Positions 29,601 to 38,207 of a stretch of 64,000 nt of DNA are shown in pieces. A program made the position numbers and the translations under genes. The notes under the pieces were generated by a model. The model saw only the letters and a list, made by a program, of their open reading frames with translations, was not told the origin of the DNA and did not search any database. Origin of the DNA: Burkholderia sp. PAMC 26561 (GTDB lineage: Bacteria; Pseudomonadota; Gammaproteobacteria; Burkholderiales; Burkholderiaceae); the NCBI RefSeq assembly GCF_001557535.2, contig NZ_CP014308.1, forward strand, positions 729,819 through 793,818, read 5' to 3'. How positions within the stretch are numbered: the stretch's first letter is position 1; each line of letters opens with the position of its first letter.

Positions 29601-30272
29601 ATGGCAATGCCGGATGAACAGGTGGGTCACTCGGCCGAGGCGGCCCATATTTCGTCGGACGTCGATGCCGCAGTTGACGCTACCGTGCTTCCTGTCACTT
29701 ACGCTCGAAATGCCTCCGTTTCAAATCTAGCCGACTCGGTTGAGGAACGTTTCGTTGAGGTCGATTTGACGCTCGAGGGTTACGCCGTTGATGCTAACGC
29801 CTTCTTCGACATCGTCTATAACCCGACGCTTTTGCGCTTGATTGAGCACGTCGTACGAGTGGAAGGACCAGTTCGCGACGAAGTCCTCGCGCGTCGCATT
29901 GCACGGGCTCATGGCTGGGTTCGGACGGGCGCGAAAATCCAGGACCGGGTCGTACGCTTGGCTTTGCAGCACTGCAGCAGCGACCCAGAGGATGTAGGCA
30001 CGTTTTTCCGTGCAAAAGATGATTTCGCCGAAACGCAGATTCGATTCAGACGACCCGTCGATGGCACAGCACGGTCAGTCGATGAGGTTTCGCTTGCTGA
30101 ACTTCGCGCACTCGCGTTTGACATGATGCGAGTGGGGCACGACAAAGAATCTGGCGTGCCGGCGATGGCCCGGGAAGTTGGGCTTCGCAAACTTAACGCG
30201 GGCAGCAGAGCGCGCCTGGAAATGGCTTGGCTAGATGCGACGAAGGCCATCTCTCCGAACGCTGAAGCTTGA
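23655..30272 (+). CDS. Giant DUF4011 helicase-nuclease-DUF3320 protein (Hhe-like defence protein)
   Basis: 2205 residues, the longest intact gene here. Domain order: a beta-rich N-terminus; a transglutaminase-like segment near 220-285 (GTCLDLALFVCAALEQAG, with a downstream His in DGHAFPGVWL); and DUF4011 from about 390 (WQRKLLDLSLRNNLLSF). A superfamily-1 helicase follows with Walker A GPPGTGKSQT near 705, a long helical insert, motif II VIFDEASQIP near 1553, motif III MVGDPKQLPP, motif IV-like LSWHYRSRHESL, VQGDERDIM and motif VI RLNVAITRAR near 1790. Next is a Vsr/MTES_1575-type PD-(D/E)XK nuclease (FRIDLG … GVECDGATYH) near 1880-1900, then a C-terminal DUF3320 region. This architecture matches the Hhe-type anti-phage protein as I recall it from defence-gene surveys. 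It is cytoplasmic and acts on nucleic acid. Confidence 0.88.
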   Translation: MDESIVEPAETPEEPHCVQIKATLAGKINLADFQNAVPIVHELSLANETDDDIEQLRLTASSEPSFFKPKTWHLDHIAAGTDVRIRDLDLSLDGALLGRLTESERAVITFRLTTGLVEPVELASLESTVELLPRNQWGGLSALPDMVAAFVQPNEPAIERVLKKAADVLHKAGKSGAINGYQEGPRRAWELASAIWSAIGSMGLDYAVPPASFEQFGQKVRSPSQIVDSGLGTCLDLALFVCAALEQAGLNAVLVFTDGHAFPGVWLKAEEFSTSVVDDVTALRKRVKLKEMVVFESTMLTHRPYPAFSFAIGNGDEQISEEAERSFHMAVDIRRARLQRIKPLASEQVVERGTAGTEGTNLERGLEDSPELPEDLENSADDKAVERPEDRLIRWQRKLLDLSLRNNLLSFKAGKKSLKLDAPDPGHLEDILAEGHVIKLLTRPDLMDGNDPRSQAIHEARERENIRRSHALDALKRKEVFVGLSPDEMDTRLVELFRTSRTNLQEGGSNTLYLALGFLSWTRDAKDDKKYRAPLILVPVSLERRSARSGFSLKLHDDEPRFNPTLIEMLRQDFELELGIQDTELPKDDSGLDVAGIWKTVSSAIKDIKGWEVVEDVVLATFSFAKYLMWKDLTERTEQLKLNAVVRHLIETPRDSYESAVEFPDARRLDVELPVESTFCPLPADSSQLSAVVAGSKGKDFVLIGPPGTGKSQTISNLIAQCLAEKKRVLFVSEKMAALDVVYRRLAEVGLGNFCLELHSNKARKTEVLEQLRTSWDSAAALEPDEWHAEAARLEGLRNQLNGYVERLHLRYPNGLSVYEAIGRVVAWHDMPVLQLSWPSARVHDSVAMRTLRETAELLDVHAKLMGEGQLTSSPLAHVVQTEWSPLWQAALLDSARAIGPGVARFEAATEQLRVAIGLPPPVLDTRVREGLRLMAATLPSASGHDWQFVLRPDAKTIADYLRVAKPLVERHRELHASLSAPRGNQVLEDVRQGIVQLTRYHELHSQLSQPWNKSLRSRLSAGIELLRKRQDVVDQLSLKYKDGISTATVQQLQLEWRELQDSSWPMSMMRRRSLLKKLVDLSTGGGEPDIGGDIERLKQIDSLQEEIKALDELSLPTSGAWLGLKTELDVARASLGFQTALEQARIRAAWEDVGLDPVSRGQCGETAREDLARIRELRQIDQLINRLSGLEEQTDGVWVGYKTDLAVAKTYVVFQGALAAAVASSYWQDEDFSVIERGSAGAVASADLKKMRDVVALGARLKEFDDLPAKTGGLWNGLQTKLEAIEPALIFFEALSGALALMANSPDALAAVKSPIALLLGDSNVLLEPTGAIAAAGRMYAEALKGFNQAVTQFTVASGLPSSDVATLGALIPTALAARASDVLASSNRLNAWCAWRKTRASALALGLAPLVAGVEQGAVRLERVKEAFETDYCRWWLNAVVDVDDVLRTFVSAEHEKRIRDFRELDERFIGLTQAWVRAQLSAGHPSPDRVSRGSEWGLLRYEMQKKTRHLPLRELMSQASSAVMRLTPCLLMSPLSIAQYLPAETANFDVVIFDEASQIPVWDAIGAMARAKQVIMVGDPKQLPPTSFFDRAESDIDDTDVETELESILEECIGANLPTMKLSWHYRSRHESLIAFSNHRYYDGGLVTFPSPVTNDRAVSFTHVANGQYERGGARTNKPEAKALVADLVGKMKAPGFHDSGLTIGVVTFNSEQQSLIEDLLDEERRRDPSIEHFFLETQLEPVFVKNLESVQGDERDIMYFSTTYGPGVDGNMPMNFGPMNQQGGERRLNVAITRARQELRVFSSFRPEQMDLSRSQALGVRDLKHFLEFADRGARALGEAVAGSLGDFESPFEKAVSNALTERGWTLHPQVGVSAFRIDLGVVDPDAPGRYLAGVECDGATYHRSATARDRDKLREQVLRGLGWDILRIWSTDWWIDMQGTLEKIHRQLEELLAEQRAKRAQTEQEATVLAEQVIADVMAMPDEQVGHSAEAAHISSDVDAAVDATVLPVTYARNASVSNLADSVEERFVEVDLTLEGYAVDANAFFDIVYNPTLLRLIEHVVRVEGPVRDEVLARRIARAHGWVRTGAKIQDRVVRLALQHCSSDPEDVGTFFRAKDDFAETQIRFRRPVDGTARSVDEVSLAELRALAFDMMRVGHDKESGVPAMAREVGLRKLNAGSRARLEMAWLDATKAISPNAEA

Positions 30273-30389
30273 GACTAAATTGGCCCGACGGCCGGCACAT
30301 TAAGTGTACGGCCGTCGGAACAACGGGCAGAATTTTGCCTTGTCGGACAGGCGGCATTAGTTCGCTGGACAAGGTGTTCGGGGGATGAC

Positions 30390-32141
30390 ATGGGTTGGGG
30401 CTTCAGGAAAAGTATAAAAATTGCGCCCGGTATTCGCATCAATCTCAGCAAGAGCGGAACTAGCACGTCTCTTGGTGGAAAGGGCTTCACATACAACACA
30501 CGTGGACGCATCACCACAAGTATTCCGGGTACCGGAATCAGATATACGACAAGTTTGAAGGGCGAGAAAAAGAACCGTCGGGAGATTCACTACGCACCTG
30601 CGAACACAGGTACTGGATATATGAATACTGAGAATCTATCAAAAAGGGAACAGGCCACGCAGGATTTCGTTCACAAGGTGCAGTCACGCACAACGAGTGC
30701 GTTACTACAGTATTTTCTCTCGCATGGCGTTTATGTTCACGATGCTGACATCGGCGATGCGGTAACGCTCGAGGAGCACCGGCCGTTCCTCAACACACTC
30801 GCTCAAGACTGGGCGCTGACAACGAAAGCCATCAAGCTGGCCATAGATATTGGTACGGTTTCGCTTGCCGAGAAAGAGAAAGCGATGCTGGCTCTCTACG
30901 AGTTGGAGCACAAATGTGCGGCGGCTCGTGGACTTCGCGGCGAACTGCAGGCAGCCGCGAGCGCACTTCTGGTCAGAGTGCAGGCGTGGCCAAGAGTCCC
31001 TAGATTTGTTGGTCCTTTGTTTGCGGCGCTGTTGGGATGTTTCCTAATGGCTGTCCTTAGCGTGCCTATGGGGCTCGCTTTGACAGGATTTGCGCTTGCC
31101 TACGGTGGATACAAGACATTCAGTTTCACGCGTAAGAAGGCGGTGGCCTCCGCCGCTATTAAGGAGGCGAGCGAGTGGTTTGAGTCCCAACTTACAGTGG
31201 AGGTGACGCCGCGGCCAGCGGTCCATTCGGGCAATGACCACGTTCCGCTCAAGGCGGCGGCGTCCGCCGCAGTTACCGTGGTGGCGGTTGTCTTGACCCT
31301 CATCATGTATTCGCACCATAGCGCTCTTCATGGCGAGGGTGAGCAGGTGACGCTCCAGTCCGACGCGATAACGCAGGCCACCTCCGGTACTAATGGCGCG
31401 GTGCCCGCTGCTAGCACGGTCGCGGCACCTATTGCAGCTCATTCGGTCCAGGACTTCAGCTGGCTTGTTGGTAAGTATCCTTCTGACGTCGTGAACGACA
31501 AACGATTCCGCTCTGCATTCAACGGCATTTCGCGATCTGACTGGAAAAAAATCTCTGAACGGCTCGCCGTGACCAACTCAGCGGGCATCCAGTCGCAAGG
31601 CGGCTATCTGGTCGCGCAGGGTTGCAAGGAACATGAGTGCAGCACTGAGCAGGCCGCTTTTGCCATCAATGAAGCGACCGGCAAAGGGGTTATGGTCTTG
31701 AAGCAAACGCTAAATTCCGCGGATAACGCCTTCAAAAAGGTGTACCCATGGCCTGACCTGCTTGTGCGTGCGACACCGCTGTCGGGTTGGGCACAGGAAA
31801 ACGGCGCAGTGCCCGCTGTAGGCGATTCGGTGGCGACGGACACAGCTCCGGCGGCCTCTTTCCAGCAAACCAGTTTTGATTGCACGAAGGCTCGTTCTGT
31901 CGCCGAGCACATCATTTGCAGCGACGCCGAGCTGGCATCGGACGATGTTCAGTTGGCAGCAATCTATGCCAAGGCAAAAGCCGTTGCGGATGACCCAGCT
32001 GCATTCAGAGAGCGGACTCGGGCCCAGTGGAATTACCGTGAGCACCAATGCCATGAGCGCGAATGCCTAATCCGGTGGTACGCCGACCAGAGTGTTGCGC
32101 TTGCAGCGATTGCCGAGACCGGTAAGGTTAATGAGCAATAG
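30390..32141 (+). CDS. DUF4236 and LprI-like domain membrane protein
   Basis: 583 residues. The N-terminus is a clear DUF4236 (MGWGFRKSIKIAPGIRINLS, KSGTSTSLGGKGFTYN). Two close hydrophobic segments lie near 210-245 and one near 290-305 (AVTVVAVVLTLIMY). The C-terminus (about 500-575) resembles the LprI/DUF1311 lysozyme-inhibitor-like domain with paired cysteines (FDCTKARSVAEHIICSDAEL, then HQCHERECLIRWY). It starts 117 bp after the giant helicase on the same strand, so co-expression is plausible. Such proteins recur near defence and mobile loci; function unknown. Membrane-anchored, with the C-terminus probably periplasmic. Confidence 0.8.
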   Translation: MGWGFRKSIKIAPGIRINLSKSGTSTSLGGKGFTYNTRGRITTSIPGTGIRYTTSLKGEKKNRREIHYAPANTGTGYMNTENLSKREQATQDFVHKVQSRTTSALLQYFLSHGVYVHDADIGDAVTLEEHRPFLNTLAQDWALTTKAIKLAIDIGTVSLAEKEKAMLALYELEHKCAAARGLRGELQAAASALLVRVQAWPRVPRFVGPLFAALLGCFLMAVLSVPMGLALTGFALAYGGYKTFSFTRKKAVASAAIKEASEWFESQLTVEVTPRPAVHSGNDHVPLKAAASAAVTVVAVVLTLIMYSHHSALHGEGEQVTLQSDAITQATSGTNGAVPAASTVAAPIAAHSVQDFSWLVGKYPSDVVNDKRFRSAFNGISRSDWKKISERLAVTNSAGIQSQGGYLVAQGCKEHECSTEQAAFAINEATGKGVMVLKQTLNSADNAFKKVYPWPDLLVRATPLSGWAQENGAVPAVGDSVATDTAPAASFQQTSFDCTKARSVAEHIICSDAELASDDVQLAAIYAKAKAVADDPAAFRERTRAQWNYREHQCHERECLIRWYADQSVALAAIAETGKVNEQ

Positions 32142-32592
32142 GGAGCTCCGCAAAAGCAAGGGCAAATCAACACATTCAAACGAGTCGGCATCGGTTGTGA
32201 CAGAAAACATGGGTGGCGAGGGGATGCTTCTGGAACATGACAGGAGAAGCGCGAGGCGGTCCGTACGCGGACAGGTCGTGTTACGACAACGCGATATACC
32301 TGCGGATAATGAAAAATCCACATCTATGAAGCGCCAGATGGTGTGCAGATTGCATGGGACACTGGAAGAGCCGATGTGCGGCGGCTTCCCAACGTCGACG
32401 AACTTGACCAGGTGCTGATGGATGATATGTTCAGCAAGACCGAAAAGCTGGGCACTGCTCGCATGCATTTTGCAGCGAACCAAACTCGCACTGTTCAACT
32501 TGACGCTGTTTTGAAATCCAGACAGCTGGCTGCGCTCCTGGCATTCAGCAAATAGATAAACCAACGATTGCCCGTTAGAAAACTGGAATCAC
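32142..32592 (+). other. Stretch with weak coding remnants
   Basis: An ATG at 32131 overlaps the previous gene but yields only a polar 95-residue frame. Another frame to a stop at 32555 (IAWDTGRADVRRLPNVDELD, then QVLMDDMFSKTEKLGTARMH) has good coding character from about 32325, with no start better than a GTG at 32343. A small gene of about 70-80 residues or a decayed one may lie here. Confidence 0.3.
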
Positions 32593-33845
32593 ATGGCTCT
32601 ATTCGAAATCTCCGGCGCTGGTCTTCAGCCAATCCCGCTGGGCACCTTCGGAAATCTCGGCTTGCGTGAAAGGACCGATATTCAGCGTGCGGTCCGCACA
32701 CATATCGAAGCCATCACGCCCGGTGTGCGAACGAAGGTACTTGCAGAAGAATTCGGCGATTGGGCTGGAGCAAATCGCAGAATCGACTTGCTATGCGTGG
32801 ATGAGAACGCGAACTTGGTAGTTGTCGAGTTGAAGCGCGACGAGGGTGCCCATATGGACCTGCAGGCGTTGCGATATGCGGCGATGATTTCCACAATGCG
32901 ATTCGAACAAGCAGTGGCCGCCCACCGCAAGTATCTAACGAACAATGGGTCGGGTGAAGACCCGGAGCAAGCGATTCGCGAATTCTTGGAGGTCGATGAG
33001 GGGCCTATCGTATTCACAGACACCGTGCGTATCGTACTTGCGTCGGCGAACTTTTCGTCGGAACTTACAACAGCGGTCCTTTGGCTAAACAAGCAAGGGA
33101 AGATGGACATCCGATGCGTACAAATGCGTCCTCACGCCGTTGATTCGCGGGTTTTGCTGGACGTCCAGCAGGTTATCCCACTGCCGGAAGCTGCTCAATA
33201 CACGGTGGCTTTGCGCGAGAAATCGATAGAGCAGGACAACGCCCGTAATACTACTCGCGACACCACACGATACGATGTAACGATTGGCGAGCTATTCTTT
33301 CCGAATCTACCGAAACGCAGACTGATGCTTGCATAGTGCGAGAAGCCATCAATCAAAATGTGTCGCCTGACCGGATTCGCGAGGAAATCTCTTAGCGGAA
33401 GCGGGACCTCTTTATATCTGTGTCTGGCCACGGGGACGAAGCAGCATTTCAGGCTGCCTTCCCGGGCAAGAAGCTTCGTTATTTTTTCGCACCCGACGAG
33501 GTATTTTTCTTTGGCGGGGCTACCTATGCGTTGTCACGTGCTTGGGCTGGGCGAACGCTCGAAGCCGCCGAGTTACTTCGAGGACTATTACGAAATTCCA
33601 ACGAAGTGTCCTGGGAGCCGGCCTCATCAACCAATGAGGAGGAGACCTACGATGGCTATGTCCTCAAGCGGATGGCGAATGGCCCCATCGAGTTGGAGCA
33701 AGATGGGCACCCGGTAACGCCCGTTATGCCAGTGCTTCGAATACTTGCACAGAAGTTGAGAATCTCGACGCTGTATGAGGGCGGGACTGAGGCAAACACG
33801 CAACAACTGGGCAAACGTGTGATTGCGGCCATTCAGTCTCTGTGA
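32593..33845 (+). pseudogene. DUF91/NucS-like PD-(D/E)XK nuclease, broken
   Basis: The first 247 residues form a restriction-endonuclease-like domain: RRIDLLCVDENANLVVVELK carries the Asp and Glu-x-Lys active-site set, followed by LQALRYAAMIS. After PNLPKRRLMLA a base is missing (GCATAG; GCAATAG restores IVREAINQNVSPDRIREEIS). Next, a TAG at about 33397 replaces an expected Trp codon (EEIS-stop-RKRDLFISVSGHGDEAAF). The downstream frame (33420-33845, AFPGKKLRYFFAPDEVFFFG, GATYALS…) is the normal C-terminal half of the same family. With both lesions reversed the protein would be about 417 residues. Confidence 0.75.
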
Positions 33846-34203
33846 CCCGCCGGTGCAGAGCTCAGCATATACCGCTCACCGGCGTCGCGCCCACGGCTAA
33901 ACGTGGACATGTTCACGTACCCGTACCCGTGGCCAACTTCTAGACGGGCGTTCGGCTGGAGTCGTTGTTCAAGGCCTCGAGCTGTGCGATGCGCTTCGGA
34001 CTGCCGGCGCCCCCAAGCGTCGCATTCGAAATTGTGTTCGGTTTGACTGCGGCTCGGGAAACGCGACGCTATGAGTCGCTTGGATTTAGGATTGTCGAAC
34101 TCGAGCCAATGCCCGTTACGAGACAATTTTTTCAGAACTCTTCGCCGACTAATCGGCTAAAGACAATGTGCTGCTGAAGCGGTCGCCGCTTTGCTGGCAA
34201 CTA
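33846..34203. other. Geneless stretch
   Basis: A 97-codon minus-strand frame (33833-34126, MSRNGHWLEFDNPKSKRLIA…) overlaps the end of the nuclease relic and has no ribosome site. I do not support it as a gene. Nothing else seen. Confidence 0.35.
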
Positions 34204-34458
34204 TCACTTTGGGTCTAGGGAGGGCCACGCCTTTGCTTGAGCGAGTCGACCCTCCACCGACCCCTCCGGCGCTAGGTAGTCGTCGCAAACTGCAATGGCT
34301 CGCAGCACGTCTTGCGTCTCACCATCTACCCGAGCTAACAGTTCGTCGCGCCAAGTCACTACATCTGCGCGTCCTCGGTGTTTCATTTCCCACACCATGT
34401 AATCGAGTAGATGGACCAATTCTTGTCTAGGGATATCGATCAGTTCTGCGTTCATCAT
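34204..34458 (-). CDS. Small hypothetical protein
   Basis: 84 residues, acidic and helical (IDIPRQELVHLLDYMVWEMK). GGAGCGGAAG just before the ATG-ATG start is a fair ribosome site. No family recognised. It lies in a minus-strand cluster of small plasmid-type genes upstream of the SOS genes. Confidence 0.55.
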   Translation of the reverse strand: MMNAELIDIPRQELVHLLDYMVWEMKHRGRADVVTWRDELLARVDGETQDVLRAIAVCDDYLAPEGSVEGRLAQAKAWPSLDPK

Positions 34459-34527
34459 CTTCCGCTCCGTTTGCGGAGAATATATCCCACGACCGGCCCC
34501 ACTGCTGGTCGAGACCGTTTTGACGCT

Positions 34528-34914
34528 TCACGCATCGAGCGGTGAATAGACTTTGTTGGTTGTGACCATACTGCTAAGAGCGCTGCGCAATAGCGTCCGC
34601 GCAGATGGCCAAGACACCTGAACCATGGTGCTTGATAGATTCAACGCCATATCTCCCGTGAACAATGCTTGAACGTGCGCCTGCCGGATCACGACCTTGG
34701 CTTTAAACAGGTCGCGTCTCGCGAGTCGTAACGCGAGCTGCCCCAGGTTGACTCGCTCAAGCCACGGCATCTTTACAGCGTTTCGTCTGAGCCAGAGCCG
34801 GCAACTCTCGACCACGTGGTCGACCCGCCATTCACTGGTCAAGCTATGCGACGCTGCAGCGGTCACGACCAGGAAGCACAGCAATTCTGCGCGCCGTTCA
34901 TTCTCTACAAACAT
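34528..34914 (-). CDS. Hypothetical protein (128 aa)
   Basis: A moderately basic protein (MFVENERRAELLCFLVVTAA start). A strong GAGGAG sits 6 nt before the ATG. No recognised domain. It follows the 34927-35238 gene with a 12-bp gap, so the two are probably co-transcribed. Confidence 0.45.
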   Translation of the reverse strand: MFVENERRAELLCFLVVTAAASHSLTSEWRVDHVVESCRLWLRRNAVKMPWLERVNLGQLALRLARRDLFKAKVVIRQAHVQALFTGDMALNLSSTMVQVSWPSARTLLRSALSSMVTTNKVYSPLDA

Positions 34915-34926
34915 GCAACTCCTCGT

Positions 34927-35238
34927 CTAGCGTTTCTGTTGGACTTGCATCGTTTGGGTCATGCGCTGACTGCACCTGATCGCGGTTCCGATGCAGCTTC
35001 CGTCACACCCGTCGCAATAGTGACGAGCGCGAACGTCTTCGGACGCCTTCCGTGCGTTGTGATGGTCTGCTGGCGGCGTACCGACCGTGCGCCCGTTTTC
35101 CCGCGCGTAAAACGTTGGCTCGCCGCTCTTCCCGCGAGACACCGCTTCGTCCACCGAGTCGCCGAAGGCCGCTCGCAGTTCCGCGACGAAGGCCGCCATC
35201 TCCGGCATCGGATGCTTTCGTCGAACAAGCATATCCAT
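34927..35238 (-). CDS. Conserved-type hypothetical protein
   Basis: Up to 103 residues, with the more likely start at MPEMAAFVAELRAAFGDSVD (ATG at about 35205) or the upstream MDMLVRR. The segment DEAVSRGKSGEPTFYARENG recalls a recurring small hypothetical of Burkholderia accessory replicons. Function unknown. It is divergent from umuD. Confidence 0.55.
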   Translation of the reverse strand: MDMLVRRKHPMPEMAAFVAELRAAFGDSVDEAVSRGKSGEPTFYARENGRTVGTPPADHHNARKASEDVRARHYCDGCDGSCIGTAIRCSQRMTQTMQVQQKR

Positions 35239-35299
35239 AACAGCCTCCGCAATCGACTAAAAAGGGGCAATTCAGCGTTTCAAAACCGGTTATCGAATA

Positions 35300-35315
35300 C
35301 TGTACATCCATACAG
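35300..35315. promoter_or_regulatory. LexA (SOS) box upstream of umuD
   Basis: CTGTACATCCATACAG fits the CTGT-N8-ACAG LexA operator perfectly and lies 12 bp before the umuD ATG. It predicts DNA-damage induction of umuDC. Confidence 0.85.
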
Positions 35316-35327
35316 TGCTGTCTGTCC

Positions 35328-35770
35328 ATGAGCCGCCCGATTCCCATCACCGCCGACGCCGCAGGCTCATTTCTCATCGAAGTGCTGGCGAAGGTGCCCG
35401 CAGGCTTTCCCAGTCCGGCGCAGGACCATACGCAAAAGCGCATCGATCTCAATGACGTGCTCGTGCTCAACCCGATCGCTACATTCCTGTTCCAGGTCGA
35501 AGGGGACTCGATGATTGATGCCCGGATTTTTGATGGCGACCGGTTGATCGTAGACCGTTCAATCGAGCCGGTGCATGGTCGAGTGGTCCTTGCCTGCGTC
35601 GATGATGAGTTCACGGTCAAGCGCTTGTACAAACGCTCGGGGTCGTTCGTCTGCATGCCGCGAACCCGCTCTATCCCCCGATCACGTTCGTCGAAGGGCA
35701 GGAGATGAGCGTATGGGGTGTGGTCACGTGGAATTTGCGTCAGCTGCTGCATCCGCAGAAACGTCGATGA
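35328..35770 (+). pseudogene. umuD: UmuD-like S24 peptidase with C-terminal frameshift
   Basis: The open frame (MSRPIPITADAAGSFLIEVL…) contains the S24 catalytic Ser in QVEGDSMIDARIFDGDRLIV and the Lys in FTVKRLYK. Near 35650 the frame shifts. Inserting one G (TCGTTCG to TCGGTTCG) gives [20 protein letters not shown] and the native end …[11 protein letters not shown], stopping at 35770 in a 4-bp ATGA overlap with umuC. UmuD self-cleaves on RecA filament and partners UmuC in DNA polymerase V. The cleavage site region (AGFPSPAQ) is present. The frameshift removes the last beta strands, so it would be inactive if real. Confidence 0.88.
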
Positions 35771-37034
35771 CCACCTTTGCGCTCATCGACGGTAACAACT
35801 TCTACGTCTCGTGCGAACGGTGTTTCAGGCCGTCGCTCATCGGAAAACCTGTCGTCGTACTCAGCAACAATGATGGGTGTGCAGTCGCGAGATCGCAAGA
35901 AGCGAAAAATTTGAAAGTGGGAATGGGGCAGCCGTATTTCCAGATTCGCGACCTCGAGCGCACCAACGGACTTATCGCACTCAGCTCAAATTACGCGCTG
36001 TAGATCTCAGCGACCGCATGATGTCAGTGATCGGCCAGTATTCGCCGGTCCAGGAGATCTACTCGATCGATGAATGTTTTCTCGACCTAGGCGGGTTTCG
36101 CTGTGACCTGACAACCTATGGCCTTCAGATCCGCGCGCAGGTGCTGCAATGGATTGGCATTCCCACGTGCATCGGCATCGGTCCCACGAAGACGCTCGCG
36201 AAAATGGCGAACCACATCGCGAAGAAGAATGTGGGACGCGTCTGGCATGGTGTATGTGACATCGGAATACTGACGGCAGAAGAGCGCGACAGTATCTTTG
36301 CGAGCGTGGACGTTGGCGAGGTCTGGGGCGTCGGCCGCAAGATTGGCGCGCGTCTGCATGAGATGGGTGTCGAAACGGTGCTGCAATTCAAACGCGTGAG
36401 CCCCTCGTTCATTCGCAAGCAATTTTCCGTAGTGCTCGAGCGGACTCTGCTCGAGCTCAATAGCATCGCGTGCTACGGCTTTGAAGATGCGGGGCAGCCG
36501 CAGAAGCAAGTGCTTTGCTCGCGCAGCTTCGGTCATGTCGTCTATACACTCGATGAGCTGACGCAGGCCGTCACGCAATTTGTCGCGACAGCAGCCGAGC
36601 GATTGCGTCGTCAAGCGTTGCACGCCAATCAGGTTCAGGTTTTTATTCGCACGAGTCCGTTTAAGCGCGACGACCCGCAGTACAGTCGCGCCATCAATGT
36701 TCCGCTCGTTTCAGCGACGTCGGACACCTTGACGCTGGTCGACTCGGCGTTGTTCGGGCTGCGTCAGATCTATCGGGAGGGTTTCCGGTATGCGAAGGCC
36801 GGGGTGCTGCTTCACGAGTTGCAATCAACGTCGATTGAGCAAGGCGAGCTCTTCGGTCGCGATGCCAGTCGGCAAGCGAAGATGATGGTTGCACTTGATG
36901 CGATCAACGACAAGTACGGACGTGGGACATTGAAGGTCGGCGCGGTTGAGCAGCGTAGAACATGGCACATGAATCAGGACAGGCGCAGTCCCGCCTACAC
37001 GTCTGACTGGGCAGCGCTTCCCATTGTGCGATAG
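35767..37034 (+). pseudogene. umuC: UmuC-like Y-family DNA polymerase with internal deletion
   Basis: From the ATG at 35767 the frame reads [19 protein letters not shown] to [10 protein letters not shown] and then hits TAG at 36001. The rest continues in another frame (DLSDRMMSVIGQYSP, then SIDECFLDLGGF with catalytic acids, CIGIGPTKTLAKMANHIAKK, VWGVGRKIGARLHEMGVETV). The expected joining sequence is YALYADLSDRM, implying loss of 4 bases at about 36000. Everything after this to the little-finger and C-terminal domain is intact. Translesion polymerase subunit; inactive as read. Confidence 0.88.
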
Positions 37035-37124
37035 GACTGGTTAGTGAAAGGGTGATCACCTCTTCGACCAGCGCCGGCCACGCGGGTATCATGGTTCACG
37101 AACAAGAGATGGAGAGCATTCGTC

Positions 37125-38083
37125 ATGTGTTACTCGGCTCAGATCACCGCGGACTATCGCAAATACGTGCACGTGTATGGCGCGGACATCGACATCGATG
37201 AATTTTTTCGACTGTTTTGGGACCGCCGAAGTGGCAGCAAATCGAAAATTCCCAAGGGAATGGAAGCGCCGTTCCTGCTGCCGCAAACGGATGCTGAGGC
37301 GCGCATCAAAGAAGCGATCGTCGAGTTTTCGGCTGGCCAAACGGCGAAGCTTGAAGAGGACCTGTTCAAACAGCGCACGCGGCTGGCCGATGCCGAGCGT
37401 ACGCTGCTGACAAAGACCACCAAAGCGGCGACCGAAAGCCAGCGGATTGCGACCGACAAGATCGCTTGGATCCGCGGCAAGCTGGAGGACTTCAACCGGA
37501 CTGAGCTGAAGGACCGTGACTCACGGATCTTTCCCGGGCAATACGCGCCGGTGATGGTTGTCGAAAATGGTCAGCTTGTGGTGAAGCCAATGCGGTATCA
37601 ATGTCGTCCCGCCGGCAAGCCGGCGTTCTACGACACCAAGTATCCCGGAACGTACAACGCGAGGAGAGACAACCTCGAAGGCTTCTGGAAGGGCCTCTTC
37701 GGATACACACACGGCCTGATGCTGGTGAGCGCGTTTTATGAAAACGTACCCCGTCACCGCGTCGAGTCTCGTGAGTTGGCTGAAGGCGAGAAAGAGGAAA
37801 ACCTCGTGCTCGAGTTCAAGCCCAATCCGCCGCAGGACATGTTGATCGCTTGCCTCTGGTCGAAGTGGACAGGCAAAGGTGAGCCAAACCTGTTGTCGTT
37901 TGCGGCCGTCACCGACGATCCCCCAGCGGAAACGCGCTCGCCGGTCACGACCGCTGTATCGTCCCGATCAAGCCCGAGAACATAAACGCCTGGCTCAATC
38001 CAGACCCGACCAACCTGGCGGCTCAATACGCCATTCTCGACGATCGTCATCAGCCGTATTACCAGTATCGGCTTGCCGCTTGA
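37125..38083 (+). pseudogene. SRAP (YedK/HMCES) family protein with late frameshift
   Basis: MCYSAQI provides the catalytic Cys2 that crosslinks to abasic sites. NARRDN (about 179-184) and the AFYENVPRH region are typical, and an insert rich in charged helices (60-140) marks the longer bacterial SRAP variant. At about 37933 one base is missing. Restoring it gives ALAGHDRCIVPIKPENINAW (with the family's conserved His) and an end at QPYYQYRLAA, stop 38083, instead of the truncated …SRSSPRT. SRAP proteins shield abasic sites in single-stranded DNA, which fits the adjacent SOS genes. Confidence 0.85.
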
Positions 38084-38207
38084 GCCGAGGAGCACCGCGA
38101 ATACGTTCCGTGAGCGTCGGCGCTTGGACCGCCACTCGAACCCTCCATTCAGAAGGCCGACTAGGTTCACCGAGTGAAGTTAACAGCAGCGTGGCTGCGG
38201 GATAAGT

